Positions 1-8,215 of a DNA stretch of 64,000 nt are shown piece after piece. How positions within the stretch are numbered: position 1 is the stretch's first letter; every line of letters starts with the position of its first letter. Made by a program: the position numbers and the translations under genes. The notes below the pieces were generated by a model. That model worked only from the letters and a program-made list of their open reading frames with translations. It was not told where the DNA came from and searched no databases. The DNA comes from Geomonas paludis (GTDB lineage Bacteria; Desulfobacterota; Desulfuromonadia; Geobacterales; Geobacteraceae): the NCBI RefSeq assembly GCF_014193585.1, contig NZ_BLXY01000014.1:25841-89840 (forward strand), in the 5' to 3' direction.

Positions 1-1035
1 GACGAAGCTGCTGGAATCGACCGTGGTCGGGTTGACCGGGGTCGGCATGGCGCCCGTGGTGTGGCAGGAAACGCAGGAGACGCCGAGGTACTTGTGGTTC
101 GAGGAGGACCAGGAGATAAACGCCTGCGGGGTCGGGTAGATGCCGGTTGGGCCGTGGCAGCCGTTGCAGTCGGTCCTCATGGAGCTGATCAGCGAGTCGA
201 CGACCTTGACCTGGGTGGTCGAGGTGGCAACGGCCAGGCCGTTCAGGTACTGGGTGAGACGGAACACGTAGGTCCCCAGCGTCATCGGAGTGAACTCGGG
301 GTTCAAGGTACCGGCGCCGACCAGGGTGACCGCCGGGCCGCTTTCCTGGACCCAGGTGAAGGTGCCGCCCCCCTGCAAGGTGCCCCTCAGGGTGACCTTG
401 GTGACGATCATGGCGGTCTGGTTCTCGCCGGCGTTGGCCCCGACCGCGGCGAAGACGGCCTGCACGGTCCTGGGGGAGGTCACGTTGGTCACCGTGATGG
501 TGGCCGGGGTGGAGCAGGGGTAGACGACCGGGCTGCCGGAAACGGTGGCCGTGCCGCCGGTGACGCTGGTCAGGACCGCGCCGGCGTTGGGGCTGGCGGT
601 GAGGGTGGCGTTGCCGCCGTAGGCGATCGCGGTGCTGGCCGGGGAGACGGTGCCCGGGCCGGAGGCGATGCCGGTGACGGTGTACTTCTGGATGGTGAAG
701 CCGGCCACCAGGGACTGCACCGAGCCGTCCGACTTCTTGACCGTGGTGTAGTAATGGGTGGTGTAGTTACCGATCACCTGGGCTACGCCGCTCTTGGTCA
801 CACTGGTGATCTTGTAACCGGGGTTGGCGGTGACCCGCACCGGGACCGGGGCGGCCGTAGTGAAGTTGCTGTAAACGGTGGTGCCAGCCACAGTCTGGAC
901 TGCATTGTTGCGGACCTGGAGCGTACCGCCTGCAGTGTTCAGCTTGGTCTGTAGCTGGAACGATGTTGCCGCCCATGAGAGCGCCCCCGATATGACGGCC
1001 GTAGCAGCCAGAACAGCCAGTGTTTTTCTCAGCAT
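1..1035 (-). CDS. Secreted c-type cytochrome with bacterial Ig/PKD-like repeats (3' end outside window)
   Basis: Reading on the minus strand from ATG at 1035 (purine-rich AGGGGAAGG just upstream) the frame stays open to the window edge, giving at least 345 residues. The first 25 residues are a typical Sec signal peptide ending near Leu-Ser-Trp-Ala-Ala. A long stretch of Thr/Val/Gly-rich beta-sandwich sequence follows, resembling the repeated extracellular domains of Geobacter cytochromes; the segment around residues 200-275 looks PKD-like. Two heme-binding motifs are visible, CNGCH at residue 290 (nt 154-168) and CVSCH at residue 321 (nt 61-75), and more hemes may lie beyond the edge. The likely role is periplasmic or outer-surface electron transfer; redox partner and exact function cannot be inferred. 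Confidence 0.8.
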   Translation of the reverse strand, partial: MLRKTLAVLAATAVISGALSWAATSFQLQTKLNTAGGTLQVRNNAVQTVAGTTVYSNFTTAAPVPVRVTANPGYKITSVTKSGVAQVIGNYTTHYYTTVKKSDGSVQSLVAGFTIQKYTVTGIASGPGTVSPASTAIAYGGNATLTASPNAGAVLTSVTGGTATVSGSPVVYPCSTPATITVTNVTSPRTVQAVFAAVGANAGENQTAMIVTKVTLRGTLQGGGTFTWVQESGPAVTLVGAGTLNPEFTPMTLGTYVFRLTQYLNGLAVATSTTQVKVVDSLISSMRTDCNGCHGPTGIYPTPQAFISWSSSNHKYLGVSCVSCHTTGAMPTPVNPTTVDSSSFV

Positions 1036-1602
1036 AACCTTCCCCTGTCCCTGGTCCTCGCGTGCGGTAATGGACGATTTAGAGGTACGAAATAGTTCTA
1101 CAGGGGGGGGGACTCCGCAAGAAATGTACCTATAAACAGCACCCTCCCCCCGGTGCAGGGCCCTCCACCGGGCTAAAACGGAAACAAATTGGACACTTTT
1201 TCCTTAAAATTTTTTTCGCATCCAGCTTTAACTGGATAAAATAAATCCTTCGGAACGGGTAAAATTCCGCCGTCCCGCGGGGGTATAACATTAGAGGGCA
1301 GCGAAAACACCGAATGCACCACCATTAGACTTATCCCCAATTGTAACGTTTCGGCAACGCCAAAGTTAGCACAGCGAGCACCCCTCCGACCTGTCTGATT
1401 GCGCCTTTGCTCTGGGCAGTCATTGTACGTGATCATGAATTCAGTCAAATACAAATGTCGACGGCTATGTGAAAAAACCAGGTGCCGCGCGAGGGGATGC
1501 TCACAAGCCGAGGATGACTGGGGAAGTTGAACGTTGGGAATTTAGAATGAGATTGACTGGTGGGGGGATTTACGGTAAAAGATTAGCCTCGGTAACAGAT
1601 CA
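1036..1602. other. Intergenic region without a supported gene
   Basis: This 567-nt gap separates the divergently placed cytochrome gene and tRNA-Thr. It holds a GC-rich hairpin at about 1148-1174 (GCCCGGTG and CACCGGG arms on the minus strand) in the untranslated region of the cytochrome gene. A 93-codon open frame at 1173-1454 on the minus strand lacks a ribosome binding site, domain or compositional support. I looked for a GEMM-type riboswitch, common before Geobacter cytochromes, and did not find its conserved core. Confidence 0.4.
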
Positions 1603-1678
1603 GCCGGAGTAACTCAGTTGGTAGAGTAGCTGATTCGTAATCAGCAAGTCGGCGGTTCGAGTCCGCTCTTCGGCTCCA
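1603..1678 (+). tRNA. tRNA-Thr (anticodon CGU)
   Basis: The 76-nt sequence folds as a complete cloverleaf: acceptor arm GCCGGAG with CUUCGGC, D arm ACUC/GAGU with an AGUUGGUA loop, anticodon stem GCUGA/UCAGC around loop UUCGUAA, a T arm with the GGUUCGAGUCC signature, and an encoded CCA end. The anticodon CGU (nt 1636-1638) reads the threonine codon ACG. A Rho-independent terminator follows directly, so the gene appears to be transcribed alone. Confidence 0.97.
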
Positions 1679-1686
1679 AAAATTAA

Positions 1687-1717
1687 GGGTCGCAGACCAT
1701 GTCTGCGGCCCTTTGTC
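1687..1717 (+). terminator. Rho-independent terminator after tRNA-Thr
   Basis: An 11-bp stem (GGGTCGCAGAC and GTCTGCGGCCC with one G-U pair, CAT loop) is followed by TTTGT, nine nucleotides after the tRNA 3' end. Confidence 0.8.
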
Positions 1718-1732
1718 ATTGCCGTGAAAGGA

Positions 1733-1838
1733 GGGGACTGGCTCCGCCAGGTGCCTGTCCCCTTAGGGGCTTGCGTCCGGTGGCTGTGTGGAATGGAGCG
1801 TTCCGCTAGAGGGACAGGCACCTAACGGAGCCAGTCCC
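1733..1838. repeat. Dispersed repeat family A, two inverted arms
   Basis: The left arm GGGGACTGGCTCCGCCAGG..CCTGTCCCC and the right arm (its reverse complement with small changes) are separated by about 40 nt that include the motif GGAGCGTTCCGCTAGA. Each arm is itself a palindrome. The same unit recurs at 44317, 50219, 53293 and 59695, with single or partial arms at 21304, 23931 and 33993. It generates spurious reading frames beginning MPVPLAERS. Confidence 0.9.
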
Positions 1839-1865
1839 TTCTGCTACCGTCCCTCTGATCCAATT

Positions 1866-2050
1866 GAAAAGGCCCGCCATGATGGCGGGCCTTCTTTGTT
1901 GCGTCTACTTGGGTACCCTTTTCAAGGGTGGTTGCCAGTGCCCGTAAGCACCGGGAGGTTCCAGCTTCAAGTTGTGAGATTCCGAATCGGTGGAGTTTCT
2001 TTGATGCTGATTACCTCCTTTTTTCCGAGATCCCTCTTTGCTAGCTAGCT
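1866..2050 (-). ncRNA. Putative small structured RNA, copy A
   Basis: On the minus strand a -10 box TATGTT (2057-2062) is followed six nucleotides later by CTCAGCTAGCTAGC, then TCTCGGAAAAAAGGAGGTA, CAGCATC, a GC-rich hairpin region, and a strong terminator hairpin GGCCCGCC-ATCA-TGGCGGGCC with TTTTC at 1866-1891. A second unit at 2861-3046 shares the same order of blocks and starts with the same words. No ATG, GTG or TTG lies at a suitable distance from the GGAGG, so I read it as non-coding. No good -35 box is visible. Several GGA triplets occur, which would suit CsrA/RsmA binding, but that is only a suggestion. Confidence 0.45.
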
Positions 2051-2193
2051 GAGTCAAACATAACATCGGTGAGACTAAAGAAACAGTCTGTCCAAAAAAT
2101 TTTTTTCCGGATATACTGCTTGAGTTGCCTCCCCTCTGGGTTTGAATCCGCTAACATTACCATTCCTCACCATCCCTCTGAGAATCCCCTCTC

Positions 2194-2727
2194 CTACTGG
2201 TACAGTGCCGCTATCTGCCCCCCGGGGTTCAAAGCACCGGGAGTCGACCTTGTTACCTGTACGCCTCCCTTGCTCCTGATCGCCTGGAACTGCATCACGT
2301 CGTTCCCTTCCCGCAGTACCGCCACGGAATTGCCGGTCTTCACGTTCCAGTCGACGGTGAGGGTGTCGAGGTAGGTATCGCCGTGGTAGCGGTTGAAGGT
2401 GTAGCGCAGCATGTCACCGCTCTTTTGGGCGTGCACCTTGAACGTGTCGCCGTTTTCACTGTACTGGAAAGCCTTCTCTCCCTGGGCCACGGGGTTACGC
2501 CCGCTCCAGAACTCGATGGTGTTGAAGACTACGAAGTCGACCAGCGCCGATACCTGGTAGACCGGTACGATGATGAAGGCCCAGGTCACCAGGCTGCGCA
2601 GGAACTTGTCGCCCACCTGGCCGTTCACCTGGTACACCTTTTTGGTGAGCGCCATCTTGCCGTAGCACCCCTGCAGGGAAACCATGGCCATGACCATGGC
2701 AAGTAGTGCTGCTGTGATCCTTTTCAT
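2194..2727 (-). CDS. DUF3332-type lipoprotein
   Basis: The product is 177 residues. I chose the ATG at 2727 because AAAGGAGGA lies eight nucleotides upstream; an earlier in-frame start at 2757 would precede this Shine-Dalgarno. Residues 1-21 form a lipoprotein signal with lipobox SLQGC (Cys21). The region around KVYQVNGQVGDKFLRSLVTW, followed by a hydrophobic segment and NTIEFWSGRNP, matches what I know of the DUF3332 family. The function of that family is unknown. A -10-like TATATT at 2784-2789 gives it a private promoter. The gene sits exactly between two related putative small RNAs on the same strand, which may be a functional grouping. Confidence 0.75.
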   Translation of the reverse strand: MKRITAALLAMVMAMVSLQGCYGKMALTKKVYQVNGQVGDKFLRSLVTWAFIIVPVYQVSALVDFVVFNTIEFWSGRNPVAQGEKAFQYSENGDTFKVHAQKSGDMLRYTFNRYHGDTYLDTLTVDWNVKTGNSVAVLREGNDVMQFQAIRSKGGVQVTRSTPGALNPGGQIAALYQ

Positions 2728-2783
2728 AACTGGTCCTCCTTTACTCTCAAACGTCAAACGGGATTTACTATCCCGACTCGTCT

Positions 2784-2814
2784 AATATAGCAGAAATCGT
2801 ATTATTACTGTTAA
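2784..2814 (-). promoter_or_regulatory. Candidate promoter of the DUF3332 gene
   Basis: Minus-strand TTAACA (2809-2814) and TATATT (2784-2789) are separated by 19 nt, longer than the optimum. The -10 is good and the -35 is moderate. Confidence 0.4.
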
Positions 2815-2860
2815 TCAACTTCCCTTCTGTCTTTGGTGCCGGCGCCTGTGACTGTGCAAT

Positions 2861-3046
2861 AAAAAAGAGGCCCGCTATGATACGCAGGGCCTCTTCTTGT
2901 ACTCGATCCCCTCGTTACAGGGGTCATCCCGACGCTTTCGACGTCGGAGCTGGTACAGCTGTTTCGTGATTAGAATCCTCTTCGATGGAAGTTACCTCGA
3001 TGCTGCTACCTCCTTTTCCGAGACATTCTGTTACAGCTAGCTAGCT
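2861..3046 (-). ncRNA. Putative small structured RNA, copy B
   Basis: Related to the unit at 1866-2050. On the minus strand -10 TATATT (3053-3058) precedes CTCTCAGCTAGCTAGCTG, then TCTCGGAAAAGGAGGTAGCAGCATC, a 6-bp GC hairpin CCGACG/CGTCGG (about 2928-2945), a second hairpin CCCCT/AGGGG, and a terminator GAGGCCCTGC/GCGGGCCTC followed by TTTTTT (2861-2893). The shared blocks are confined to the 5' part and to the overall layout; the middle has diverged, with compensating hairpins. Both copies lack a convincing -35, suggesting activator-dependent transcription or another sigma factor. Confidence 0.5.
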
Positions 3047-3252
3047 GAGAGTAATATATCACCAGACCGGGATTTTTACAGAGAGCCGCAACATTTTTTA
3101 TGGCTCATACAGCCCCCGGTAACCGTGCCGGTGCTGGACTTCGAAGGGGCGGGTGCTAAAATCCGTGGGTGCCTTAACCCCGATTAATCAATCTCGACAG
3201 CGACGGGCGCTGGATGATGCCAGCAAGCCCTACCGGCGCTGGGGGGAGAACC

Positions 3253-4575
3253 ATGAAAACGACTGCTGTGGCTGTCATCCTCGTCCTTTTGCTCATGCTC
3301 GGTTTCGGAGTCTACTACTTTCTCGACACGTCCGGGCCCGCCTTCGCGCTCTCCCGGCAAAGCGGCCCCATCTCCTCCAAGCTCGACGTGGTGCTGAGGC
3401 TGCGGGACCGGTCGGGACTCAGGTCGTTGAGCGTCAACCTGGTGCAGGGGCAGAAGAGCTTTCCCATTCTGGCCAGGCAGTACCCCTCCGGGACGAAGGA
3501 GGTCGCGGAGACCTTCCGGCTGCCGACCCAGCCCGGGCTCAAGGAGGGACCGGTCCGGCTCGAGGTCAAGGCGGCCAACCGCTCCATCTTCGGCTTCGGC
3601 TCGGGCAACCGTACCGAGCAGGCCTTCAACTTCGACTACCAGAACAAGCCTCCGGCGGTCGCCGTCCTCAGCACCGCCCACAACATCTCCCGCGGCGGAG
3701 CAGGCCTCGTGGTCTACACGGTGAACCGCGAAGTGGCCAAGACCGGCGTCGTCTTCGCCGACCGCTTCTATCCCGCCTACCGCCAACCGGAGGGGTTCTA
3801 CGCCTGCCTGTTCCCCTTCCCCAGCGACCTGCCCCCGGACCGGTTCGTCCCGAAGGTGCTGGCCGTGGACCGGGCGGGCAACGAGAGGCTGACCGGCATC
3901 TACTACCACGTGCTGGAAAAATCGTTCCCCAGGGACCGCATCGAACTGACCGACTCTTTCCTGGAGAAGGTCGCGGGTGAATTCAAGGACCGCTACCCGA
4001 AGGCCGCCACCCCGCTGGAGCTCTATCTCAAGGTGAACGGCGAAGGGCGCCAGGCCGACCGGAAGACCTTGTACGAGGTGGGGCTCAAGACCTCCCCTAC
4101 CCCGCTGTGGCAAGGGGAGTTCATGCGTCTCCCCAACTCGGCGCCGCGCGGCACCTTCAGTCAGTTGCGTAGCTACTTGTACAAGGGAAAGCAGGTCGAT
4201 GAGCAGTATCACCTGGGCATCGACCTGGCCTCACTGGCGCACTCCAGGGTCCCCGCGGCAAACAGCGGGCGCGTGGTCTGGGCCGACGACCTCGGCATCT
4301 ACGGCCAATGCGTCATCATCGATCACGGCATGGGGCTGCAGACGTTGTACGGTCATCTAAGCCGGATCGCGGTCAAGGAGGGGGACCAGGTGAACAAGGG
4401 TGACATCATCGGCGACACCGGCGATACCGGCCTTGCCGGCGGCGACCACCTCCACTTCGGCGTGGTGGTCTCGGGGCAGGAGGTGAACCCGATCGAGTGG
4501 TGGGATCCCTCCTGGATCAGGAACAACATCACCAGCAAACTGGAAGAAGCCAAGCAGGCGGCAGGGGCGAGATAA
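3253..4575 (+). CDS. M23 family metallopeptidase (LytM domain), membrane-anchored
   Basis: The 440-residue product starts at ATG 3253 (GGGGGGAGAACC upstream); a longer frame from 3214 lacks a ribosome site. Residues 5-25 form a single N-terminal membrane anchor, so the rest is periplasmic. The middle 250 residues contain beta-rich sequence of no family I recognise. The last 120 residues are the LytM/M23 fold: HLGIDLA gives the HxxxD zinc ligands, and GDHLHFG the HxH motif, with the YGHL strand between. All zinc ligands are present, so it is likely an active D,D- or D,L-endopeptidase on peptidoglycan rather than a degenerate EnvC/NlpD activator. Confidence 0.9.
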   Translation: MKTTAVAVILVLLLMLGFGVYYFLDTSGPAFALSRQSGPISSKLDVVLRLRDRSGLRSLSVNLVQGQKSFPILARQYPSGTKEVAETFRLPTQPGLKEGPVRLEVKAANRSIFGFGSGNRTEQAFNFDYQNKPPAVAVLSTAHNISRGGAGLVVYTVNREVAKTGVVFADRFYPAYRQPEGFYACLFPFPSDLPPDRFVPKVLAVDRAGNERLTGIYYHVLEKSFPRDRIELTDSFLEKVAGEFKDRYPKAATPLELYLKVNGEGRQADRKTLYEVGLKTSPTPLWQGEFMRLPNSAPRGTFSQLRSYLYKGKQVDEQYHLGIDLASLAHSRVPAANSGRVVWADDLGIYGQCVIIDHGMGLQTLYGHLSRIAVKEGDQVNKGDIIGDTGDTGLAGGDHLHFGVVVSGQEVNPIEWWDPSWIRNNITSKLEEAKQAAGAR

Positions 4576-4616
4576 GAGCGAACTTGATCAGCAACGATCT
4601 CCCGCCCAGACGCCCA

Positions 4617-4730
4617 TCCCCCTCACCCTCCGGGAGAGGGCTGGGGTGAGGGCGCTGCAATAGGCAATGATCCCGCTTCGTGGCACCCCCCTCACCCGCC
4701 CTTCGGGCACCCTCTCCCGGAGGGAGAGGG
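4617..4730. repeat. Dispersed repeat family C
   Basis: Two inverted arms of the type CCCTCACCCTCCGGGAGAGGG and CACCCTCTCCCGGAGGGAG enclose about 50 nt containing GGCAATGATCCCG. Related elements occur at 7613, 15545, 22870, 31804, 45571 and 51201. Confidence 0.8.
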
Positions 4731-4789
4731 TATATTAGCGGAAGATTGTCACTAATCAGGAAAGGGACTGGAATTGCGGAGGTGGGCTG

Positions 4790-5497
4790 ATGCGGCAACT
4801 GGTACTGATTCGACATGGGGAGAGCGTCTGGAACCAGGAGAACCTGTTCACCGGCTGGACCGACGTGGAGCTTTCCCAGCGGGGCGAGGAGGAGAGCCGG
4901 AACGCGGGGCGGCTCTTGAAGGAGAAGGGATATGCCTTCGACGTCGCCTTCACCTCGGTGCTGCGCCGGGCCATCGGGACGCTCTGGATCGTCCTGCGCG
5001 AGATGGACCTGATGTGGATTGCGGAACACAAGGACTGGCGCCTGAACGAGAGGCACTACGGCGCCTTGCAGGGGCTGAACAAGGCGCAGACCGCGGAGAA
5101 GTACGGGGAGGAGCAGGTGAAGCTGTGGCGCCGCAGCTACCATGTGCGACCGCCCGCGCTCGGCGAAGGGGACCAGCGCTACCCCGGCCGCGACCCGCGC
5201 TACGCCGCCCTCCCGCCGCACCTCATCCCGAGGACGGAGTGCCTGCAGGACACGGTGGAGCGGGTGCTCCCCTGCTGGCAGCAGGTGATCGCCCCCGCCC
5301 TGCGGGAGTGCCGCCGCCCGCTCATCGTGGCCCACGGCAACAGCCTGCGCGCCCTGATCAAGTACCTGGACCGGGTCTCCGACTCGGACATCGTCGGCCT
5401 CGAGATCCCGACCGGCACCCCGCTGGTGTACGAGCTGGACGACGACCTCAAACCGACCCATCACTACTACGCCACCGAAGCCGGTGGCCCCGCCTAG
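4790..5497 (+). CDS. gpmA: 2,3-bisphosphoglycerate-dependent phosphoglycerate mutase
   Basis: The 235-residue product interconverts 3- and 2-phosphoglycerate in glycolysis and gluconeogenesis. The N-terminal [18 protein letters not shown] motif carries the phosphorylated histidine of the dPGM family (LxRHGxS). [11 protein letters not shown] is the second family signature, and the second catalytic histidine lies in [10 protein letters not shown]. Length is normal for the family. GCGGAGGTGGGCTG gives a clear ribosome site before ATG 4790. It converges with the penicillin-binding protein gene downstream, their 3' ends overlapping by four nucleotides. Confidence 0.95.
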   Translation: MRQLVLIRHGESVWNQENLFTGWTDVELSQRGEEESRNAGRLLKEKGYAFDVAFTSVLRRAIGTLWIVLREMDLMWIAEHKDWRLNERHYGALQGLNKAQTAEKYGEEQVKLWRRSYHVRPPALGEGDQRYPGRDPRYAALPPHLIPRTECLQDTVERVLPCWQQVIAPALRECRRPLIVAHGNSLRALIKYLDRVSDSDIVGLEIPTGTPLVYELDDDLKPTHHYYATEAGGPA

Positions 5498-7572
5498 CGC
5501 AGCACATCCCCCTCGAGACCGGTAGCGCCCTCAGTTCCATCCCCGTCCTCTCCGCCCTCGTCGGCGGGCTGCTTGGCAGGCGGCTCGCTCCCGGGAGCGG
5601 TGACACCCGGTTGCAACGGCTGGGCCGGAGCGACCGGCGGTATCGCGTCGCCGCCGTGCTTGGAGCAGTAGGTGGTCGGTTCGGTCCCCGCGATGAAGTC
5701 CTCTTCCTGGGTGGTCGGACAGGTCGGAGTGGCAAGCTGGCCGGTTGAAGGGTCGATGTTGACGGCGACCACCCCTTCGGGCCTGGTGAAGTCCACGGCG
5801 GGTTTTCCTTGGCTGGCGACGCGCATGAAGCGCTCCCAGATCGGCGCCGAGACGGCGCCGCCGGTGAAGCCTCTCCCTCCCGGCTTGGGCTTGTCGTAGC
5901 CTACCCACACCCCGGTGATCAGCTGCGGGGTGTAGCCGACGAACCAGGCGTCGCGGTAATCGTCGGTGGTGCCGGTCTTGCCGGCGGCGGGGCGCTGGCG
6001 GGCGAAGTTCTTGAGCCCCTTGGCGGTACCGTAGGTGAGCACGTCCTTCATCATGGAGGTGGTAACGAACGCGGTGGCCGGCGAGAGCACCGGGGCCACC
6101 TGCGACGGGTTCTCGCTCCAGCTCTTGCGGTTGCGGTCGAAGACCCGGATGATGGTGCGCCCCTCGCTGCGCATCCCGGCGTTGGCGAGCGGCGAGTAGG
6201 CGGAGACCAGGTCGTTCAAGGTCACCTCGTCGGTGCCGAGGGCGAGCGAGAGGTCGTTGGGGGTGCGCAGGGTAAGCCCCAGGCGCCCGGCAAAGGTGAC
6301 GAAGTTGTTCACGCCGAGCGATTCGAGCAGCTTCACCGTGATCACGTTGTTGGAGTGGGCCAGCGCCTGCCGGAGCGACAGTTCCCCGAAACTCTTCTTC
6401 TCGTAGTTGTGCGGCCGCCAGGTCTGGCCGTTCCCCTTGTTGTAGGCGACCGGGGTGTCGTCCAGCAGGCTCGCCGGGGTGTACCCCTGCTCCAGCGCGG
6501 CGGCGAAGATGAGCGGCTTGATGGAGGAGCCGGGCTGACGCTTGGCCGAGAAGGCGCGGTTGAAGCCCCCCTTGCCGTTGTCCACCCCCCCCACCGCAGC
6601 CAGCACGTCGCCGGTCTTCAGGTCCATGCAGATGAGCGCCCCCTGCAGGCTGGGGTTCACCTTCTTCACGCCTTCGCGCAGCACCTGCTCCGCCTGCTTC
6701 TGCAGGTTCACATCCATGGCCGAGATCACGTCCAGCCCGCCCTGCTCCACGATGTGCGCCCCGTAGCGCTCCACGAGCTGTTTGCGCACCAGGTCGAGAT
6801 ACCCCTGCGCCTGTCCCGGCTTGATCACGGTGGCGGGACGGGCCTCGATCGCCCTTTTCTGCTGCGGCGTGATCATCTTCACCGCGACCATGCGGGAGAG
6901 CACCACGCTGCGGCGCGCGCTCACCTTGGCCTGGTCACCCAGCGGGTTGTAGCGCCCCGGGTTCTTGGGCACGCCGGCCAAAATCGCGCACTCCGCCTCG
7001 GTCAGTTCCTCCGGGTTCTTGTCGAAGTACTGTCGCGCCGCCTGTGCGATGCCCCAGGCGCCGTTGCCGAAGTAGATCTCGTTGAAGTACATCTCCAGGA
7101 TCTGGTCCTTGGTGTACTTCTTCTCGAAGTCCATGGCGAGCTGCACTTCCTTCACCTTGCGGTCGAGCGACTTCTCGCCGGTTAAGAACTTGTTCTTGAT
7201 CAGCTGCTGGGTGATGGTGGAGCCCCCCTCGGCAAGCCTCCCCTTGACCACGTCCTTCACGAGAGCCCGGGCGATGCCACGCACGTCGATCCCCCCGTGC
7301 TCGTAGAAGCGGGCGTCCTCGGTGGCGACCAGCGCCTTGCGCAAGAAGAGCGGGATCCGGTCGATGGAGACCCAGTAGCGCTGGGTGGGGAGGATGCGCC
7401 CGACGTAACGCTGCTGCCCGTCGAAGACCCGGATCGAGGTGTAGCCGGTCGGGAGTTCCGGGTAGGTGGCGATGGAGGCGTGGGCGGAAACGGCGCAGGT
7501 GAGCGCCAGCACGATGACGAGGAGAACGGGGGAGACGAGCTTCTTGAGTGATGCGTACCGACGGGAAAGCAA
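5494..7572 (-). CDS. Class A penicillin-binding protein (PBP1A type)
   Basis: The product is a bifunctional transglycosylase/transpeptidase building peptidoglycan at the inner membrane. I place the start at TTG 7572, which has AAAGGAG eight nucleotides upstream, giving 692 residues; a longer frame to 7734 would be translated from a dispersed repeat. An N-terminal hydrophobic segment (residues 13-33) is the membrane anchor. The GT51 domain shows [14 protein letters not shown] with the catalytic Glu and GGSTITQQL. The transpeptidase domain shows the SxxK motif in [14 protein letters not shown], and KTGTT. The C-terminal tail is rich in Pro, Glu and Gly and disordered. It lies downstream of the phospholipase-D-like gene on the same strand. 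Confidence 0.92.
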   Translation of the reverse strand: MLSRRYASLKKLVSPVLLVIVLALTCAVSAHASIATYPELPTGYTSIRVFDGQQRYVGRILPTQRYWVSIDRIPLFLRKALVATEDARFYEHGGIDVRGIARALVKDVVKGRLAEGGSTITQQLIKNKFLTGEKSLDRKVKEVQLAMDFEKKYTKDQILEMYFNEIYFGNGAWGIAQAARQYFDKNPEELTEAECAILAGVPKNPGRYNPLGDQAKVSARRSVVLSRMVAVKMITPQQKRAIEARPATVIKPGQAQGYLDLVRKQLVERYGAHIVEQGGLDVISAMDVNLQKQAEQVLREGVKKVNPSLQGALICMDLKTGDVLAAVGGVDNGKGGFNRAFSAKRQPGSSIKPLIFAAALEQGYTPASLLDDTPVAYNKGNGQTWRPHNYEKKSFGELSLRQALAHSNNVITVKLLESLGVNNFVTFAGRLGLTLRTPNDLSLALGTDEVTLNDLVSAYSPLANAGMRSEGRTIIRVFDRNRKSWSENPSQVAPVLSPATAFVTTSMMKDVLTYGTAKGLKNFARQRPAAGKTGTTDDYRDAWFVGYTPQLITGVWVGYDKPKPGGRGFTGGAVSAPIWERFMRVASQGKPAVDFTRPEGVVAVNIDPSTGQLATPTCPTTQEEDFIAGTEPTTYCSKHGGDAIPPVAPAQPLQPGVTAPGSEPPAKQPADEGGEDGDGTEGATGLEGDVLR

Positions 7573-7612
7573 GGTTGCTACTCCTTTTGTTGACGGCGGC
7601 GATGCGAAAAAA

Positions 7613-7673
7613 CCTCCCTCGCCTTCCGGGCCTACGCCCACCGCAGGGCTTTGGTCCGCAGGCGGGAGAGGGT
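7613..7673. repeat. Dispersed repeat family C, degenerate copy
   Basis: Arms CCTCCCTCGCCTTCCGGG and GGCGGGAGAGGGTATA lie between the penicillin-binding protein start and the upstream phospholipase-D-like gene. Confidence 0.55.
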
Positions 7674-7681
7674 ATACGTGG

Positions 7682-8215
7682 CTACCTGATCCCCTCGAGG
7701 TATCTTGTGACCTGCGCCGCCAAGGGCGGCGCATCCAGCAGCACCGAGAGCTCCCGGTTCCGGGTCAGCGCGGCGTGGGAAAGGTTGTGGCTTCCGATCA
7801 TGACGTACCGGTCGTCGATGACGACGGCCTTGGCGTGGGTGGTGCGCCTGCCGCGCGGGAAGATGACCCGCACCCCCTTGCGCGAGAGGAACCCGGCCGC
7901 GGCGCGGTTGTCGCGCCCCACCGCATCGTCCCCCTCGAGGATCACCGTGACCTCCACCCCGCGCCCCCTGGCCTGCGCCAGCTCCTGCGCGAGGCCGGCC
8001 GGGACGTTGCCGCGGCGATCGGTCACCTTGAAAAGGTAAAAGGCGCAGATGATGCGCCTTTTCGCCCCGCGGATGCGCTCCTTGAGCTCGCCGCCGTAGG
8101 CTGCGTCGGCAAGAAGGGTCGCCTGGGCCGGGGCACTGAGGGCAGGCAGGGGACGGACGGCCAGCAAAAAGACCGCCAGCGCCAGGACCGCCCCGCGTGC
8201 CGGCCCGGTTATCAC
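7682..8215 (-). CDS. Phospholipase-D-like (PLDc_2) secreted protein
   Basis: The 177-residue product has an N-terminal signal peptide (hydrophobic residues 8-25, AxA-type end) and a single PLD catalytic half: [20 protein letters not shown] carries the HxK(x4)D motif, with the Gly-Ser/Asn continuation of the family. A single HKD protein of this size resembles the Nuc-type endonucleases that work as homodimers, so a periplasmic nuclease or phosphodiesterase is a fair guess. It starts with GTG overlapping the dnaJ stop codon (GTGA at 8212-8215), implying translational coupling to the chaperone operon. Confidence 0.8.
   Translation of the reverse strand: MITGPARGAVLALAVFLLAVRPLPALSAPAQATLLADAAYGGELKERIRGAKRRIICAFYLFKVTDRRGNVPAGLAQELAQARGRGVEVTVILEGDDAVGRDNRAAAGFLSRKGVRVIFPRGRRTTHAKAVVIDDRYVMIGSHNLSHAALTRNRELSVLLDAPPLAAQVTRYLEGIR

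Noticed and set aside
1036..1200. Possible GEMM (cyclic dinucleotide) riboswitch before the cytochrome gene
   Set aside because: The conserved core with its GAAA tetraloop and GGGACGCAAAGCC strand is absent on both strands.
1173..1454. 93-codon minus-strand frame upstream of the cytochrome gene
   Set aside because: No ribosome site, mixed composition, and it covers the cytochrome leader region; nothing in it resembles a protein family.
1600..1821. Frames beginning MPVPLAERS here and at 44214-44402, 49869-50330 and 59616-59849
   Set aside because: They are translations of the dispersed family A repeat and, at the first site, of the tRNA gene on the wrong strand.
1866..2050. Reading the two small-RNA units as GEMM riboswitches or as peptides starting at ATC
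   Set aside because: One hairpin in each has a GAAA-containing loop, but the rest of the GEMM core is missing. The frames after ATC differ in length and share no residues, so translation is unlikely.
5809..7185. 458-codon plus-strand frame opposite the penicillin-binding protein gene
   Set aside because: An antisense frame caused by high GC content; the minus strand carries all PBP motifs.
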